This document shows, piece by piece, positions 24,306 to 32,917 of a stretch of DNA of 44,561 nucleotides. Where the stretch lies: positions 1 through 44,561 of the forward strand of contig CANRAY010000010.1 in NCBI GenBank assembly GCA_947628735.1, written 5' to 3'. Source of the DNA: an uncultured Clostridia bacterium. GTDB lineage: Bacteria; Bacillota; Clostridia; TANB77; CAG-508. The notes under the pieces are model-generated. The model did not search any database and was not told where the DNA came from. It was given only the letters and a program-made list of their open reading frames with translations. The stretch's first letter is position 1; every line of letters begins with the position of its first letter. Both the position numbers and the translations under genes were made by a program.

Positions 24306-25580
24306 TTAGTCTCTTAAAAAATAAATTGTATTTATACTAGCATTATTGGCTATTTCTACGACTTGTTCTTTTGTAATTGCTCTGATTTTTTCCTCATATT
24401 CTTGGATTGTTGTTTTTTCTTCTGCTAACTCTTGTCCATAATAATATGTTATTTCTGTATCTTGTTCTGCTGTTATACTTTTAACTGATTCAATAATTAG
24501 ATTTTTAGCATTTTCAATATCTTTATCTGTAAAATTACCTTGTTTCATATCTTCTAATTGTTTTTTGGTAGTATTCAAGGCTTTTTCATAATTATTAATT
24601 TCAATTCCACATCTGATAAAAATACAATTTTTTTGTCTATTATAATTAGAACCTGCTGTATATGCTAAGCTTTCTTTTTCTCTTACATTTTGAAATAATT
24701 TTGAATTGGCTCCTCCACCTAAAATAGCATTATAGACAGATGTTGCAAATCTAGCATCATTATTTGCTATTGCTATATTAAGTCCTAAAACTAATTTTCC
24801 TTGGTTTACTTGCATATGATCTTCTATTACATTTTCTTTTTCTGATTTTTTTGCTTCAGTTTTTTCGTTATTAACTTTATAATTTGCTGTTCTTTCTTTT
24901 AAATTTTGCATAATTTCATTTTCTTCTATGAGTGTTATCATTTTTTCTTTTTCTACTGTTCCTGAACAGAATATATCTATTTTACATGTTTCTATCAATT
25001 CTTTATATCTTCTGTACAAATCTTTTCCTGTTATTTTATCAATGTCTTCTACATATCCATACTTATATAATCCATATGGTTCATTCTTAAACATTTCTTC
25101 AATACATCTATCTAAAGCATATTTTCCCTTATTATCTATTTTACCTTCTATAATTTGTTTTAAGTTTTCTTTTTCTCCTAATATATATTCTTCTTTAAAG
25201 CTTTCATTTTCAATAAGTGGATTAAAAACAATATTAAATAAAATTTCTATACATTTTTTTGTTAGTTCTTCTTTTTGTGGTAAGAATTCTTCGCTAAGTG
25301 CTTCTAAATAGAACTTTATGACATGATTATCACCACTTTTTTCTATTCCACAGTCGAAACTTGCTCCATACATTTCTTCTAATTTTTTGCTGATTATTTC
25401 TTGTGATGGCATTTCTTTGCATCCTCTTCTTAATATAGCAGTTAATAATGCATCTATTGTAACTGTTTCTCTTTTTAGTGGAGTTGCTAAGAAAATAGCA
25501 TATAAATTTGTCTTAAAGTTCTTTGTATCGATAAAATGGAATTTTATTCCTTTTTTAATTTCAGTTGTTTGGCAATTCAT
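24306..25580 (-). CDS. ymfF: M16 family protein lacking the zinc motif, YmfF-like
   Basis: A 424-aa protein with the M16 fold. Recognisable parts are the N-terminal KFHFIDTKNFKTNLYAIFLA, a GGGANSKLFQNVREKESLAY segment typical of the second M16 lobe, and a C-terminal ITAEQDTEITYYYGQE. At the place of HXXEH it reads LLTAILRRGC, so it should not bind zinc; it is the non-catalytic partner of the downstream YmfH-like protein. The pair is widely conserved in Bacillota and usually stands outside mobile regions. GGTAGG lies before the ATG, and the promoter at 25615-25644 fits. Confidence 0.86.
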   Translation of the reverse strand: MNCQTTEIKKGIKFHFIDTKNFKTNLYAIFLATPLKRETVTIDALLTAILRRGCKEMPSQEIISKKLEEMYGASFDCGIEKSGDNHVIKFYLEALSEEFLPQKEELTKKCIEILFNIVFNPLIENESFKEEYILGEKENLKQIIEGKIDNKGKYALDRCIEEMFKNEPYGLYKYGYVEDIDKITGKDLYRRYKELIETCKIDIFCSGTVEKEKMITLIEENEIMQNLKERTANYKVNNEKTEAKKSEKENVIEDHMQVNQGKLVLGLNIAIANNDARFATSVYNAILGGGANSKLFQNVREKESLAYTAGSNYNRQKNCIFIRCGIEINNYEKALNTTKKQLEDMKQGNFTDKDIENAKNLIIESVKSITAEQDTEITYYYGQELAEEKTTIQEYEEKIRAITKEQVVEIANNASINTIYFLRD

Positions 25581-25614
25581 TTATTTTCCTACCTTTCTTT
25601 CTTGATTTTTTATT

Positions 25615-25644
25615 ATTATAATATAATTTGGAAAAATTATACAA
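25615..25644 (-). promoter_or_regulatory. Promoter of the M16 gene pair
   Basis: On the minus strand: TTGTAT (25639-25644), an 18-bp spacer and TATAAT (25615-25620), 35 bp upstream of the YmfF-like start. Confidence 0.5.
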
Positions 25645-25687
25645 GATATTTAAATGATTTTTCACGGGTTATCTCATGTTTACATTG

Positions 25688-25725
25688 AAAAAGACTGAAA
25701 ACTAATATAATTAATTTTCAGTCTT
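25688..25725 (-). terminator. Intrinsic terminator of rpsU
   Basis: An 11-bp perfect stem pairs 25691-25701 with 25715-25725, followed on the minus strand by a T-run. It lies 8 bp after the rpsU stop. Confidence 0.88.
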
Positions 25726-25732
25726 ATTTTTA

Positions 25733-25903
25733 TTAATATTTTCTTTTTCTAGCTGCCTCTGATTTCTTTTTTCTTTTTACACTTGGCTTCTCATAGTGTT
25801 CTCTTTTTCTAACTTCTTGAAGCACTCCATTTCTTGCGCATTGTCTTTTAAATCTCTTTAAGGCATCTTCTATATTTCCATTATTAACTTTAACCTCTGA
25901 CAT
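25733..25903 (-). CDS. rpsU: 30S ribosomal protein S21
   Basis: A 56-aa protein with the full S21 pattern: N-terminal [19 protein letters not shown], then [20 protein letters not shown] and a strongly basic [14 protein letters not shown] tail. S21 sits near the 3' end of 16S rRNA in the small subunit and helps initiation. The frame is open 30 codons further upstream. The ATG at 25903 has GGAGGGG eight bases upstream and gives the normal S21 start, so the longer version is rejected. It is monocistronic: a consensus promoter at 25999-26028 and a strong terminator at 25688-25725. Confidence 0.97.
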   Translation of the reverse strand: MSEVKVNNGNIEDALKRFKRQCARNGVLQEVRKREHYEKPSVKRKKKSEAARKRKY

Positions 25904-25998
25904 TTCATATTCCCCTCCTTCCGGTATTACACTCTTCAAGTGCGGGATTCTTATTCTGTTATGTACTTTTTTATTCATTTGTACATTTAACAAATATT

Positions 25999-26028
25999 AT
26001 TATACCTTAAAATATTGTTGCTTGTCAA
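25999..26028 (-). promoter_or_regulatory. Consensus promoter of rpsU
   Basis: On the minus strand: TTGACA (26023-26028), an 18-bp spacer and TATAAT (25999-26004), both perfect hexamers. The predicted leader is about 90 nt, long for such a small gene. Confidence 0.8.
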
Positions 26029-26058
26029 TAGTATTCAATTCTTTATGTAAGTTTATTA

Positions 26059-26100
26059 GTTAAAAATTAGGCGACTTGTATAAGCCACCTAATTTTTAAC
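26059..26100 (-). terminator. Intrinsic terminator of nrdDG
   Basis: A 13-bp perfect stem pairs 26059-26071 with 26088-26100 and abuts the nrdG stop codon. On the minus strand the 3' arm ends AATTTTTAAC. Confidence 0.75.
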
Positions 26101-26604
26101 TTAAATTGCTAATTGCACTATCTTTTGTTCTCTTAAACACTTATGTACATCTAAAATTCTTTGGTTTTCTGATCCTCTAAATTTCAAGGTAGGATTCTTC
26201 TGTGCTTCTATAAATCTTCCATCTACTAGTACATCTATGCTATTTAAAGCTTTATCTGTTATTTCATCATGTCTTTGCTCTAATTGCTCTAGTGTGTAAC
26301 CTGTATAACACCATACATTAAAGTTTGGTCTTACTTTTTTTACATCATTAATAAAATCTACTACCTCTGCGATATTTTGCTCACACAAAGGCTCTCCTCC
26401 ACTGATTGTAATTCCTTTTAAAATCGAATTTTCACAAATTCTATCTATAATTTCTTGTTTGTTAAATTCTTGTCCGTAATTATAATCTTGTGCTACTTGA
26501 TTATGGCATCCTGGACAATGATGTGGACATCCACTTACAAATAATACTGCTCTCCATCCTAGTCCATTTGATATGCTTTCATCGTAAAATCCTGCCATTT
26601 TCAT
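26101..26604 (-). CDS. nrdG: Anaerobic ribonucleotide reductase activating protein
   Basis: A 167-aa radical SAM enzyme that makes the glycyl radical on NrdD using S-adenosylmethionine and a 4Fe-4S cluster. The cluster motif CX3CX2C is at Cys26, Cys30 and Cys33 (SGCPHHCPGCHN). TISGGEPLCEQN around residue 96 is the SAM-binding GGE segment. The length is normal for NrdG. It begins 6 bp after the nrdD stop and is co-transcribed with it; the usual pair order is kept. It needs anoxic conditions, which fits an anaerobe. Confidence 0.95.
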   Translation of the reverse strand: MKMAGFYDESISNGLGWRAVLFVSGCPHHCPGCHNQVAQDYNYGQEFNKQEIIDRICENSILKGITISGGEPLCEQNIAEVVDFINDVKKVRPNFNVWCYTGYTLEQLEQRHDEITDKALNSIDVLVDGRFIEAQKNPTLKFRGSENQRILDVHKCLREQKIVQLAI

Positions 26605-26610
26605 ATGTAT

Positions 26611-28911
26611 CTAAGCCCCCTTTATTGTATCTTCTCCTAATCCTGTGTGTGTTACTCTATCTTTTAATTCTGATAATTTTGCATTATTCCAACGAGATGT
26701 TGTTCCTACTAAATATCCTGTAATTCTTTGAATTGTATCAATTTCTTCGCTACCACATACTGGGCAAACTTTTAAATCAGCGTCTGCATTTTCAAATCCG
26801 CAGTGCATACATCTTGATCTTGTATGGTTTACACTTCCATATCCCATATTGTACTTATCCATTAAGTCTACTACTGCTTCAATACTTTCTGGATTATGTG
26901 TTGCATCTCCATCTAATTCAATATAGAAGATGTGTCCTCCTCTTGTTAAGTCATGATATGGTGCTTCTATTTTTGCTTTATGTTCTGCTGTACATTTATA
27001 CCATACTGGAACATGGTTACTATTTGTATAGTAGTTTCTATCTGTTACTCCTAAGATAACGCCAAATTCATTTCTATCAATTTTAGTAAATCTTCCTGAT
27101 AATCCTTCTGCTGGTGTTGCTAATACTGAGTAATTTAAGTCATATCTATCAGAAAATTCTTTTACCATATCTCTTAATTCTGTTATGATTTCTATTCCTA
27201 ATTCTTGTGCTTCTTCTGATTCACCATGATGTTTTCCTGTAAGTACAGTTAAACATTCTGCTAAACCAATGAATCCAATTCCTAAAGTTCCGTGTTTTAA
27301 TACTGGTTCTACTGAGTCATAAGGTTTTAAATTTTCACTTCCTACCCAAAGTCCAGACATTAATAATGGAAATTGTTTTGCAATTGCTGTACATTGGAAT
27401 CTATATCTATCATATAATTGTCTTGCTGCTACTCCTGCATATTGTTCTAGTTTTTGCATAAATATTTTCTTTACAGCTTTTTTATATGTAGCTGTCATGA
27501 ATTCTTCTGATCCTTTTCCTAATGCAAATTTTACACCTGTTTTTTCTTGTGCTTCATATGCAGATTCAATAGCAAGTCTTGGGAAATTAATTGTTGTAAA
27601 TGATAAGTTTCCTCTTCCTATTGATGTTTTTTCTCCATGTCTATCTTCAAATACTCTTGTTCTGCATCCCATTGTTGCACATTCATATTGATATCTTTCT
27701 GGATCATTTTCGTTCCATTTATCATGTCTATTAAAGGTTGCATCTAGATTGATAAAGTTTGGGAAAAATCTTTTTGCTGTTACAGTACAAGCATATTTAT
27801 ATAAATCGTAGTTTCTATCTGTTGGTAAATAGTTTACTCCTCTTTTCTTTTTCCAAATTTGAATTGGGAAAATTGGTGTTTCGTTATTTCCAACTCCTCT
27901 TTCTGTTGAGCGTAGTACTTCTCTTATAATGCATCTACCTTCTGCTGATGTATCAGTTCCATAGTTAATTGAACTAAATACAACTTGGTTTCCACCTCTT
28001 GAGTGAATTGTATTCATATTATGAATAAATGCTTCCATTGATTGATGTACTCTTCCAACTGTGCAGTTGATAGCTTGTTGTTTATATTTTTCTTCTCCTT
28101 TTAATCCATCAAGTGGTTTTTTAATATAATCATCTATTTTTGCATCATATAATTTTGATAAGTCTTCTCCTAAAAATTCTTCTATTTTTTGAACTTCTTC
28201 TTTATATGTCATTCTTACATATGGTGCTAAGTAATAGTCAAATGCTGGTATTGCTTGTCCACCATGCATTTCATTTTGTACTGTTTCCATTGAAATACAT
28301 CCTAAAATGCTAGCGGTTTCAATTCTTTTTGCTGGTCTTGATGCTCCATGACCTGCTTTAAAACCATTTTTTAATATTTTATCTAGTGGGTGTTGTAAAC
28401 AAGTTAATGATTTTGTTGGATAATAGTCTTTATCGTGAACATGAATGTATCCACCTTTTACAGCTTCTCTTGCTTCATTTGATAATAAAAAGTCATCTAC
28501 GAAAGGTTTTGTTGTTTCTGATGCAAATTTCATCATCATTCCTGCTGGTGTGTCTGCATTCATATTTGCATTTTCTCTTGTAATATCGTTTGCTTTTGCT
28601 CCTATAATGTCTAAGAATACTTCTTTTGTTCTTGATTTTCTTGCTACATCTCTGTTATATCTATATGTTATATAACTTTGAGCAACTTCTTTTCTTGAAG
28701 ATGCCATTAATTTCTTTTCTACACAATCTTGTATTTCATATACTGTTGCTTGTGTTCTATCTTCAAATTGTTTTTGAACACTTGCTGCAATTTTATTAGC
28801 TAAATCTACATCTATTCCCCCTGGTGTTTGTGCCATTGCTAATGTAATTGCTTTTACAATTCTCTCTACGTTAAATTCTACAACTCTTCCATCTCTTTTG
28901 ATTACTTGCAT
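26611..28911 (-). CDS. nrdD: Anaerobic (class III) ribonucleoside-triphosphate reductase
   Basis: A 766-aa enzyme that reduces ribonucleoside triphosphates to deoxyribonucleotides without oxygen. Residues 1-92 form an ATP-cone (MQVIKRDGRVVEFNVERIVK) for allosteric control. The C-terminal zinc site has Cys701, Cys704, Cys716 and Cys719. The radical glycine is Gly732 in RITGYL. The body has the expected HSRGGNQVVFSSINYGTDTS segment. GGGGG lies seven bases before the ATG. A perfect TTGAT-N4-ATCAA palindrome sits 63-76 bp upstream, pointing to a Crp/Fnr-family regulator. No class I or II reductase genes are in the window. Confidence 0.96.
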   Translation of the reverse strand: MQVIKRDGRVVEFNVERIVKAITLAMAQTPGGIDVDLANKIAASVQKQFEDRTQATVYEIQDCVEKKLMASSRKEVAQSYITYRYNRDVARKSRTKEVFLDIIGAKANDITRENANMNADTPAGMMMKFASETTKPFVDDFLLSNEAREAVKGGYIHVHDKDYYPTKSLTCLQHPLDKILKNGFKAGHGASRPAKRIETASILGCISMETVQNEMHGGQAIPAFDYYLAPYVRMTYKEEVQKIEEFLGEDLSKLYDAKIDDYIKKPLDGLKGEEKYKQQAINCTVGRVHQSMEAFIHNMNTIHSRGGNQVVFSSINYGTDTSAEGRCIIREVLRSTERGVGNNETPIFPIQIWKKKRGVNYLPTDRNYDLYKYACTVTAKRFFPNFINLDATFNRHDKWNENDPERYQYECATMGCRTRVFEDRHGEKTSIGRGNLSFTTINFPRLAIESAYEAQEKTGVKFALGKGSEEFMTATYKKAVKKIFMQKLEQYAGVAARQLYDRYRFQCTAIAKQFPLLMSGLWVGSENLKPYDSVEPVLKHGTLGIGFIGLAECLTVLTGKHHGESEEAQELGIEIITELRDMVKEFSDRYDLNYSVLATPAEGLSGRFTKIDRNEFGVILGVTDRNYYTNSNHVPVWYKCTAEHKAKIEAPYHDLTRGGHIFYIELDGDATHNPESIEAVVDLMDKYNMGYGSVNHTRSRCMHCGFENADADLKVCPVCGSEEIDTIQRITGYLVGTTSRWNNAKLSELKDRVTHTGLGEDTIKGA

Positions 28912-28947
28912 TTTTTTACCCCCTTAAAGCTTATTATTTTTTACTTC

Positions 28948-28953
28948 ATTCTA
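28948..28953 (-). promoter_or_regulatory. Candidate -10 of an activator-dependent nrdD promoter
   Basis: The minus strand reads TAGAAT. It lies 30 bp (centre to centre) downstream of the FNR-type site, close to the spacing of class II Fnr-activated promoters, and has no -35 hexamer of its own. Confidence 0.4.
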
Positions 28954-28973
28954 TATTGATTATTAATTTTAAA

Positions 28974-28987
28974 TTGATTAACATCAA
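28974..28987. promoter_or_regulatory. FNR/CRP-type palindrome upstream of nrdDG
   Basis: TTGAT-TAAC-ATCAA is an exact match to the Fnr consensus TTGAT-N4-ATCAA. It lies 63-76 bp before the nrdD start. A second half-word TTGATTA is at 28956-28962. Confidence 0.6.
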
Positions 28988-29010
28988 GTCTAGAACTTTT
29001 TGTTGAGCTA

Positions 29011-29039
29011 ATCTTATATTATGTTTTTTGTAATGTCAA
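29011..29039 (-). promoter_or_regulatory. Candidate upstream promoter of nrdDG
   Basis: On the minus strand: a perfect TTGACA (29034-29039), a 17-bp spacer and TAAGAT (29011-29016). If used, the FNR-type site would lie just downstream of the start of transcription and would act as an operator for repression. Confidence 0.45.
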
Positions 29040-29068
29040 ACGAGCAGTCTTTATGTTACTGCTCGTTT
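29038..29068. terminator. GC-rich hairpin, probable terminator
   Basis: An 11-bp perfect stem pairs 29038-29048 with 29058-29068. The tail is TTTT on the plus strand and only TTT on the minus strand. It may end the GH25 transcript (165 bp downstream of that stop) or an unseen plus-strand RNA. Confidence 0.5.
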
Positions 29069-29233
29069 TCATGCTTATATTTGTAAGGTTTTAAGGTTTT
29101 TGTCTTTTTGTTAACTATGCCTTTTAGACACATTTTTTTAATTTTTTCACTAATATCAAGCTCATTTTTTTAAAGCTCTATTTTTGTGTTACAAAATGTT
29201 TACAATTTCATTACAATAATATTACATTTTAAG

Positions 29234-30280
29234 TTAACATACCCTCAATATTGCGCCGCTGTAAATTAAATCTGGATTTTCAATATTATTAATTCTTACC
29301 AAGTCCTTTACAGTGGTATTATATTCTTGTGCAATTTCTGATAATGTATCTCCTGGTTTTATTTTTATAGTTCTTTCAACTTTTTTTCCTTCATTGCAGT
29401 TACAAGATACTATTATTTTGTCTCCTATATAAATTAAATTTGGATTATCTATTTGATTTATTTCTACTAAATGAGCTACTGTTGTATTATATTTTTGAGC
29501 AATTTCTGATAGTGTATCTCCTGGTTTTATTAAGTATACTATTCTATCTTCGCCTTTATATTCTGGTTTTTCAACAGGTGGTATTGTAACTTTTTTGTCT
29601 AATAAAATATCTTTTGTGTATTCATCTCTATCTACATTGCCATCTATTCCATTAACTCTTCCAGACGAAGTATATTGATATCCCTGCCAACTTTTCCATG
29701 TTCCATCATTTTCTGGTTCAGATACTTCATATTGAGCAATCCATAAAGGGTATTTTGCTACTTCTTTATTAAATGTACTACTTGCATTATAAGCATTACT
29801 ATATACAATTGTTTTTTCTCCATAAACTTTTTCTAGTTCTTTTAAAAATGCTAATGATATTTTGTTTATTTCACTTTTGGTTAATCCTGGAAAATATTCA
29901 AAATCCATTGCTAGTTTACAGTCTATTGTTTTATTTGTTAACATAGATGCAAAAAATCGTGCTTGTGTTCTTGCCTCTTCTTCACTTCTTGCTGTTACAT
30001 AATGATATACTCCCACTTTTAATCCGTTCTTTTTGGCTTCTGTATAATTTCTTTCAAATTTTTCATCTTCATACGTAAATCCCTGTCCTGCTCGTATGTA
30101 TACAATTTCTATTCCAGCTTCTTTTACTTTTTTAAAATCGATATCTCCTTGCCATTCACTTACATCTATTCCTTTATATATTGTATTACTCGATGGTCCA
30201 AATGCTAGTGTTGGTTTTGAAGTTATAGTAATGAGAACTGCTATGCTTACTATCAATATGCATACTAGTTTTTTTATCAT
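29234..30280 (-). CDS. GH25 lysozyme with two LysM domains, secreted
   Basis: A 348-aa exported muramidase. Residues 1-26 are a signal peptide. Residues 34-215 are a GH25 domain, with Asp39 in GIDVSEWQGDIDF and the acidic pair in LAMDFEYF. Two LysM repeats follow: PGDTLSEIAQKYNTTVAHLV and PGDTLSEIAQEYNTTVKDLV, each about 45 residues. LysM binds GlcNAc-containing wall, so the enzyme should stay wall-bound and cut the glycan backbone. AAAGGAG lies before the ATG. It is divergent from the phosphoesterase gene and appears monocistronic. It has no visible link to the secretion operon's own hydrolases, which have different domains. Confidence 0.93.
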   Translation of the reverse strand: MIKKLVCILIVSIAVLITITSKPTLAFGPSSNTIYKGIDVSEWQGDIDFKKVKEAGIEIVYIRAGQGFTYEDEKFERNYTEAKKNGLKVGVYHYVTARSEEEARTQARFFASMLTNKTIDCKLAMDFEYFPGLTKSEINKISLAFLKELEKVYGEKTIVYSNAYNASSTFNKEVAKYPLWIAQYEVSEPENDGTWKSWQGYQYTSSGRVNGIDGNVDRDEYTKDILLDKKVTIPPVEKPEYKGEDRIVYLIKPGDTLSEIAQKYNTTVAHLVEINQIDNPNLIYIGDKIIVSCNCNEGKKVERTIKIKPGDTLSEIAQEYNTTVKDLVRINNIENPDLIYSGAILRVC

Positions 30281-30324
30281 ATATAATCTCCTTTCTTTTT
30301 TTATTGTATATATTATGAAAAGAG

Positions 30325-30353
30325 TTGATTATTTGTTCATTTTCATATATAAT
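30325..30353 (+). promoter_or_regulatory. Promoter of the phosphoesterase-UDPGP pair
   Basis: TTGATT (30325-30330), a 17-bp spacer and TATAAT (30348-30353), giving a leader of about 20 nt. Confidence 0.62.
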
Positions 30354-30379
30354 GTTGCAAGAATGAAAGGTAGGAAAAT

Positions 30380-31180
30380 ATGGATAGAATCGCTATTATC
30401 TCTGATGTTCACGGAAACATTACTGCATTAAAAACTGTTATAAAAGATATTGAATCTAGAGGAATTAACACTATCTATTGTCTTGGTGATAGTGTTTTAA
30501 AAAGTTGTAATTCTGCATCTGTTATTGATTTACTCCGTGAAAAATGTGATGTTATTTTAAAGGGAAATTGTGATGAAGCTCTAAGTAGACCAAATATTCC
30601 TAAAGGAAAGTTTTGGACTAGAGATCAAATTGGCGAAGAACGTGCTAATTTTATTTATCATTTACCTGTTTTTTATGAATTTTATATGAGTGGTTATTTA
30701 ATTAGATTATTTCACTCTTCTCCTTTTGGTTTGGATTATATGTATAATCCTATGTTTTCAAATAAGGATACTATTTATTCTGCTACTGAGCTAAAAAGTC
30801 CTTTGGAATTATTTGAAAATACAGAATTTATAGGTAAATCTTCTAATGATCCTACTCCTGATATTGTTGGTTATGGACATACTCATACACCTAATATTTT
30901 TCGTATAAAAAATAAAATGATATTTAATCCCGGTAGTGTTGGTGCTCCTATTGAAATGTTAAATGATGATTTTAATGATAAGAGTAACAAATTTTCTACG
31001 GTTTCATCATATATTATTTTAGAAGGATTTTTGAATTCAAAAGAATTAAGTAGTTTTAGTGTTAATTTGGTTAGATTACCTTATGATATAGAAGAAGAAG
31101 TTGCTTTAATTCAAAATTCTAATTTCCCTTCTAAGGAAAGATTAATTAAAGAAATACGCAGTGCTACTAACTGTCGTTAA
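30380..31180 (+). CDS. Calcineurin-like metallophosphoesterase, YfcE/YodJ type
   Basis: A 266-aa cytoplasmic metallophosphoesterase. The metal ligands are all visible: DVHGN near residue 9, GDSV near residue 36, KGNCDEAL near residue 62, and GHTHTP near residue 172, followed by FNPGSVGAP. This is the YfcE/MPP group, which hydrolyses phosphodiesters of unknown natural origin. The start has AGGTAGG before the ATG. It is followed 29 bp later by the UDPGP-type gene on the same strand, so they are probably co-transcribed. The substrate cannot be predicted. Confidence 0.85.
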   Translation: MDRIAIISDVHGNITALKTVIKDIESRGINTIYCLGDSVLKSCNSASVIDLLREKCDVILKGNCDEALSRPNIPKGKFWTRDQIGEERANFIYHLPVFYEFYMSGYLIRLFHSSPFGLDYMYNPMFSNKDTIYSATELKSPLELFENTEFIGKSSNDPTPDIVGYGHTHTPNIFRIKNKMIFNPGSVGAPIEMLNDDFNDKSNKFSTVSSYIILEGFLNSKELSSFSVNLVRLPYDIEEEVALIQNSNFPSKERLIKEIRSATNCR

Positions 31181-31209
31181 TTTATTTTTAAATTTATGAA
31201 AGGATTTTT

Positions 31210-32484
31210 ATGGAAGATCAACTGAAAAATGTAAAAGACGTTTTACAGAAATATCATCAAGAACATTTAATTCAATTTTATGATGAACTATCTTTAGAAG
31301 AACGTGATTTTCTTGTTCATCAAATTCTGTCTATAGATTTTGAAGAAATTTCTAATTTATATGAAATGTCTAAGTTTAATGTTCTAGATACAACTGAAGA
31401 AATTGAACCATTACCATATACAATTAGAGATAATCTTTCTGAAACAGAAATTCAGCATTTTTCTGATATTGGTGAAAAGCTGATTTCTGCAGGAAAGATT
31501 GGAGTTATCACTCTTGCTGGTGGTCAAGGCTCACGACTTGGTTTTAAAGGTCCTAAAGGTACTTTTGAATTAGATACCAAACCCAAAATTTCATTATTTG
31601 AAATTTTATGCAATTATTTAAAAGTTGCTTGTCAAAAATATAATGTACAAATTATGTGGTACATTATGACTAGTACAGAAAATCATGATGCTACTGTTCG
31701 TTTTTTTGAGCGTAAGAATTTCTTTGGTTATCCAAAAGAGAATATTTTTTTCTTCTCTCAAGGTAATTTACCATTAGTAGATACCGATGGTAAATTAATA
31801 TTAGAAGAAACATATAAGGTAAAAATTGCTTCTAATGGTAATGGTAATTTATTTCAAGCTTTACATTCTGCTGATTTAATTAATGATATGAGTAGAAGAA
31901 ATATTGAATGGCTTTTTGTAGGTGGAATTGATAATGTCTTGCTTGATCCTTTAGATACTGTATTTATTGGTATGACTGCATCTTCTGGTTGCCTTATTTC
32001 TTCGAAAACTTTATTTAAAAATGATCCTTCTGATATTTCGTGGGTATTTGCTAGAAGAGAAAATGTTCCTGCTATTGCAGATTGTGAAAATTTTGTTAAT
32101 GAACTTTCTAAAATAAAAGATAGTAATGGAAATTATTTATATCGTGAAACAAATATGTTAGCTCATCTTTTTCATATTAAAGCTCTTCAATTATTGCAAG
32201 ATAAAGTGTTACCATTTCATAGAGCTTTTCGCAAAAGTGCTTTTGTTAACTATGAAGGAATGAAGCAAGTACCAGATAAACCTAATATTTATAAATTTGA
32301 ACAATTTGTTTTTGACGCATTTTCATTTTTTGATAATATGTTTTTGTTACGAGTAGATGCTGAAAGAGAATCTGCTCCAATAAAAGATTTTAATGGACCA
32401 TGTAATCCTGAAATAGCCAAAAAGAAATATGAAAAATATGTATTACATAAAGAAGTTAATTTTGATGACGAAGACGAAGATTAA
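31210..32484 (+). CDS. UDPGP-type nucleotidyltransferase (UDP-N-acetylhexosamine or UDP-sugar pyrophosphorylase)
   Basis: A 424-aa enzyme of the eukaryotic-type UDPGP/UAP1 family. It should join UTP and a sugar-1-phosphate (GlcNAc-1-P, GalNAc-1-P or Glc-1-P) to give UDP-sugar and pyrophosphate. The nucleotide-binding loop is LAGGQGSRLGFKGPKGTFE near residue 100. EWLFVGGIDNVLLDPLD near residue 235 is the family's sugar-nucleotide/metal site. The tail is acidic (DDEDED). This family differs from GlmU and is found in many Bacillota. The product could feed the window's glycosyltransferase, but they are 28 kb apart. It ends inside a strong hairpin. Confidence 0.88.
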   Translation: MEDQLKNVKDVLQKYHQEHLIQFYDELSLEERDFLVHQILSIDFEEISNLYEMSKFNVLDTTEEIEPLPYTIRDNLSETEIQHFSDIGEKLISAGKIGVITLAGGQGSRLGFKGPKGTFELDTKPKISLFEILCNYLKVACQKYNVQIMWYIMTSTENHDATVRFFERKNFFGYPKENIFFFSQGNLPLVDTDGKLILEETYKVKIASNGNGNLFQALHSADLINDMSRRNIEWLFVGGIDNVLLDPLDTVFIGMTASSGCLISSKTLFKNDPSDISWVFARRENVPAIADCENFVNELSKIKDSNGNYLYRETNMLAHLFHIKALQLLQDKVLPFHRAFRKSAFVNYEGMKQVPDKPNIYKFEQFVFDAFSFFDNMFLLRVDAERESAPIKDFNGPCNPEIAKKKYEKYVLHKEVNFDDEDED

Positions 32485-32519
32485 AATAATAGCTGATAAA
32501 AGTATATTATTTTAATCTT
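32477..32519. terminator. Bidirectional intrinsic terminator
   Basis: A 15-bp perfect stem pairs 32477-32491 with 32505-32519. It covers the UDPGP stop codon, is followed by a T-rich tail, and lies between convergent genes. Confidence 0.88.
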
Positions 32520-32533
32520 TTTTTATTTTTCTT

Positions 32534-32911
32534 TTAATATTCTATATTTTTTAAGTGATTCAAATAATATGTCTTTTTTCTCATGTTAATGTATACTTCT
32601 ATTACATCAAATCTTATTGGTTTATTTTCTAATTTGTTAATATATGTATAATATTGTGCAGTTTGATAGATATGTCTTTTTTTATTGTTATCAACAGCAT
32701 CAGCTGGATTTCCATATAAAAGATTACTTCTTGTTTTTACTTCTATAAATACAATTTCCTTTTTTTCTTTTGCAATGATGTCAATTTCTCCTTTTCTTGC
32801 ATAGAAATTTCTTTTTAAAATTTTATAATGATTTTGTAGCAAATATTGTGTTGCAAGGTTTTCTCCCCTTTTTCCTATTTCTCTATTAAAATACATTTTT
32901 GTTTTCTTCAT
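32534..32911 (-). CDS. yraN: YraN family (UPF0102) endonuclease-like protein
   Basis: A 125-aa protein of the UPF0102 group, with a restriction-endonuclease-like fold. The conserved GEIDIIAKEKKEIVFIEVKTR holds the D...E-x-K active-site pattern near residues 43-60. An N-terminal REIGKRGENLATQYL is typical. It is cotranscribed with dprA, 6 bp downstream of its stop, as in many genomes. The annotated ATG at 32911 touches its GGAG directly. A second ATG at 32896 gives the usual family start (MYFNREIG) but is 15 bases away, so the start is not settled. It may process DNA during uptake or recombination; its role is not established. Confidence 0.9.
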   Translation of the reverse strand: MKKTKMYFNREIGKRGENLATQYLLQNHYKILKRNFYARKGEIDIIAKEKKEIVFIEVKTRSNLLYGNPADAVDNNKKRHIYQTAQYYTYINKLENKPIRFDVIEVYINMRKKTYYLNHLKNIEY

Positions 32912-32917
32912 CTCCTA

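Larger units (their letters stand above)
28912..29233. other. Gene-free region between nrdD and the GH25 gene
   Basis: 322 bp without a gene. It contains two candidate nrdD promoters, an FNR-type palindrome, a strong hairpin and an A+T-rich remainder (29070-29233) with repeated TTACAA-like words near 29190-29225. I see no NrdR box pair. Confidence 0.7.
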
